Program-made: the position numbers and the translations under genes
The notes under the pieces: generated by a model
Told to the model about the DNA's origin: nothing
The model's database searches: none
The model's input: only the letters and a program-made list of their open reading frames with translations
Source of the DNA: Oscillospiraceae bacterium
GTDB lineage: Bacteria; Bacillota; Clostridia; Oscillospirales; Ruminococcaceae
Length of the DNA: 7,900 nucleotides
Direction of reading: 5' to 3'
Assembly: GCA_017848155.1 (NCBI GenBank)
Contig: JAGAKC010000421.1
Coordinates: 1 to 7,900, forward strand
Shown here: piece by piece, positions 6,025 to 7,900 of the stretch
Position numbering within the stretch: position 1 is the first letter of the stretch
Layout: every line of letters starts with the position of its first letter

Positions 6025-6480
6025 ATGGCATTAAGAGAGATAGTTAAGATAGGCGACGATATCCTGCGCAAGAAGTGCAGACCCGTTACCGTATTTGATG
6101 AAAAGCTGCATACGCTGCTTGACGATATGACAGAAACCATGGAGCAGGCACAGGGTGCAGGTCTTGCTGCGCCGCAGGTGGGCATGCTGCGCCGTGTGTG
6201 CGTTGTCAACGTGCGTGACAAGCACGGCGTCATCGAGCTTGTAAACCCCGAGGTCATCTCTGTGGAGGGCGTGCAGACGGGCAACGAGGGCTGCCTGTCG
6301 CTGCCCGGAGAATGGCACGAGGTCGACCGCCCCGCAAAGGTCACTGTAAAGGCGCAGGACAGAAACGGCGAGGAATTCACCATCACGGGCGAGGGTCTGC
6401 TTGCACGTGCGCTGTGCCATGAAACTGACCACCTTGACGGAGTGCTGTTTATCGACAAGGCAAAGCTCAATAATGATTAA
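6025..6480 (+). CDS. def: Peptide deformylase, first copy
   Basis: This 151-residue metalloenzyme removes the formyl group from the initiator methionine of new proteins. All three family motifs are present: GAGLAAPQ (44-51), EGCLS (88-92) and HETDH (132-136). Cys90, His132 and His136 should bind the metal, and Glu133 is the catalytic base. The start ATG 6025 has AAAGGA at 6013-6018, six bases upstream; an ATG at 6020 is in another frame. It lies 17 bases after priA and 35 bases before the second copy. The short C-terminal end (KLNND) suits the type I clostridial form. Counting by eye without gaps, about 85 of 151 positions (roughly 56%) are identical to the neighbouring copy. The motifs are intact, so this copy should be active. 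Confidence 0.95.
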   Translation: MALREIVKIGDDILRKKCRPVTVFDEKLHTLLDDMTETMEQAQGAGLAAPQVGMLRRVCVVNVRDKHGVIELVNPEVISVEGVQTGNEGCLSLPGEWHEVDRPAKVTVKAQDRNGEEFTITGEGLLARALCHETDHLDGVLFIDKAKLNND

Positions 6481-6515
6481 AAAGCAGAAAAAGGAAAGCT
6501 GAAAGGGAATTAAAA

Positions 6516-6980
6516 ATGGCAGTTCGTGAAATAGTAAGATTCGGAGAAGATGTGCTGCGTGGAAAGAGTGCGGAGGTCACCGAATTCAACGAGGAGCTGT
6601 GGGAGCTTCTTGACGATATGTACGATACGATGATGGAGGCAAACGGCGTGGGTCTTGCCGCACCGCAGGTGGGCGTGCTTAAGCGTGTCGTGGTCATAGA
6701 TGTTGACGACGACAACGGCAGGATAGAGCTTGTAAATCCCGTCATCACGGGTATGATGGGAAAGCAGCTTGAAACGGAGGGCTGCCTGTCCTATCCGGGA
6801 AAGAGCGGCATCGTGAAGCGCCCCGCAAAGGTGAAGGTAAAGGCATTCGACCGCTACGGAAAGCCTGTGAAGTACTATGGAAGAGGGCTTCTCGCAAGAG
6901 CCTTCTGCCATGAGATAGACCATCTCAACGGAATACTTTTCGCAGATAAGGTCATAGAGTGGATAGAGGAGGAAAAGTGA
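6516..6980 (+). CDS. def: Peptide deformylase, second copy
   Basis: This 154-residue paralogue carries the same motifs at the same positions as the copy before it: GVGLAAPQ (44-51), EGCLS (88-92) and HEIDH (132-136), with Cys90, His132 and His136 as metal ligands and Glu133 as catalytic base. The first residues are also nearly the same (MAVREIV against MALREIV), so the pair looks like an old tandem duplication. The differences gather after motif II (YPGKSGIV against LPGEWHEV), near the substrate pocket, and at the C-terminus, where this copy ends in IEWIEEEK. The start ATG 6516 is preceded by AAAGGGA (6502-6508). The stop is one base from the fmt start codon. Both copies look functional; which is the main one cannot be told from sequence. 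Confidence 0.95.
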   Translation: MAVREIVRFGEDVLRGKSAEVTEFNEELWELLDDMYDTMMEANGVGLAAPQVGVLKRVVVIDVDDDNGRIELVNPVITGMMGKQLETEGCLSYPGKSGIVKRPAKVKVKAFDRYGKPVKYYGRGLLARAFCHEIDHLNGILFADKVIEWIEEEK

Positions 6981-6981
6981 T

Positions 6982-7900
6982 ATGAAGATAGTTTTCATGG
7001 GCACTCCCGTATTCTCTCTCGCCTGCCTTGAATCGCTCATCGAAGCAGGGCACGAGGTGGCTGCGGTATTCACACAGCCTGACAAGCCGAAAAACCGTGG
7101 CAAGCAGATAATGATGACCCCCGTAAAGGAGTGCGCACTTAAGCACGATATCCCCGTATACCAGCCGCTGAGCCTCAGAAAGGGCGAGGACGCCGAAAGC
7201 TCCATGCAGGCACTGCGCAGCATTGCGCCCGACTGCATCGTGGTGGTGGCATACGGTCAGATACTTCCGAAAGAGGTGCTTGAGCTGCCGAGATACGGCT
7301 GTATAAACGTGCATGCGTCGCTGCTGCCGATGTACAGGGGCGCTGCGCCTATACAGAGGGTGATACAGGACGGCTGCACCGTAAGCGGTGTTACCACGAT
7401 GTACATGGCAGAGGGTCTTGATACGGGCGATATGATTCAGAAGGAAGAGGTGGCTATCCCCGAGGATATGACGGGTGCACAGCTGCACGACAGACTTTCC
7501 GCATGCGGTGCGGCGCTTATCGTAAAGACGCTTGCGGCGCTGGAGGACGGCACTGCGGTGCGCACCGTGCAGGAGGGCGATACCTGTTATGCGTCCATGA
7601 TATCAAAGGAAGAGCTGAAGATAGATTTCACAAAGCCTGCAAAGCAGGTGTACGATTTTATAAGAGCCATGTCCGATTCTCCCTGCGCATACACCATGCT
7701 TGACGGAAAGCGCATGAAGGTGTATATGTCAAGGCTCGTGCAGGGCGTGAGCGGTGAGCCAGGCACGGTCGCTGACCCAGACAGCTTCACGGTGGCATGC
7801 GGCGACGGCAACGGAGTTGCCTTTACCGAGGTGCAGCCCGAGGGCGGAAAGCGCATGGACACGGCGGCATATTTAAGAGGAAAAAAACCGCAGAAGGGCA
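6982..7900 (+). CDS. fmt: Methionyl-tRNA formyltransferase (3' end cut by the window)
   Basis: Fmt uses 10-formyltetrahydrofolate to formylate Met-tRNA(fMet) for translation initiation, the step undone later by deformylase. 306 residues are visible, and the family is usually about 310-315 long, so only a few are missing. The N-terminal Rossmann-like domain starts with MKIVFMGTP. The catalytic residues Asn109, His111 and Asp147 are present (INVHASLLP, then YRGAAPI, then LDTGDM), and SLLP is at 113-116. The C-terminal tRNA-binding domain is seen to KRMDTAAYLRGKKP, close to the usual end. The ribosome site AGGAGG (6967-6972) lies nine bases upstream of the ATG, inside the end of the second deformylase gene, so the two are probably coupled. 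No frameshift or stop is visible. Confidence 0.96.
   Translation, partial: MKIVFMGTPVFSLACLESLIEAGHEVAAVFTQPDKPKNRGKQIMMTPVKECALKHDIPVYQPLSLRKGEDAESSMQALRSIAPDCIVVVAYGQILPKEVLELPRYGCINVHASLLPMYRGAAPIQRVIQDGCTVSGVTTMYMAEGLDTGDMIQKEEVAIPEDMTGAQLHDRLSACGAALIVKTLAALEDGTAVRTVQEGDTCYASMISKEELKIDFTKPAKQVYDFIRAMSDSPCAYTMLDGKRMKVYMSRLVQGVSGEPGTVADPDSFTVACGDGNGVAFTEVQPEGGKRMDTAAYLRGKKPQKG

Noticed and set aside
1..7900. CRISPR array, insertion sequence, prophage or defence system
   Set aside because: I saw no regularly spaced repeats, transposase, integrase or terminal inverted repeats. Apart from the tRNA-like element and the secreted protein, all genes are recognised housekeeping or regulatory families.

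Overview
The window reads as ordinary chromosomal DNA from a Gram-positive Clostridia-type bacterium, most likely an Oscillospiraceae/Ruminococcus relative. The reasons are a SigH-type sporulation/competence sigma factor, a RemA (DUF370) protein directly before guanylate kinase, strong GGAGG-type ribosome binding sites, a secreted transglutaminase-like protein with chitobiase/Fn3-like repeats of a kind common in this group, and GC-rich codon choice in the operon. The genus is an inference; no marker gene here settles it.

Left part (1-950): the 3' end of a sigma factor gene (SigH-like) runs in from the left edge. It is followed by a 146-base spacer with a 20-base imperfect palindrome and a degenerate tRNA-like element, then by a small protein with two zinc ribbons. 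Two hairpins follow: a + strand terminator for the zinc-ribbon gene and a probably bidirectional terminator shared with the convergent gene on the other side.

Middle part (951-2733): a 530-residue secreted transglutaminase-like protein is encoded on the minus strand. It has its own promoter, a perfect sigma-A consensus (TTGACA, 17 bases, TATAAT) overlapped by a short inverted repeat. A divergent plus-strand promoter with an extended -10 box starts the next operon.

Right part (2734-7900): a tight plus-strand housekeeping operon, remA-gmk-priA-def-def-fmt, with junctions ranging from an 8-base overlap to a 35-base gap. It combines nucleotide metabolism (guanylate kinase), replication restart (PriA), and the two enzymes that add and remove the formyl group of initiator methionine (Fmt and peptide deformylase). 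The order matches the classical Firmicutes cluster, except that rpoZ and coaBC are absent between gmk and priA, and def is present as two tandem diverged copies. fmt runs off the right edge, probably only a few residues short of its end.

I did not find an evident new multi-gene system. The points most worth checking are the tRNA-like element upstream of the zinc-ribbon gene and the tandem def pair.
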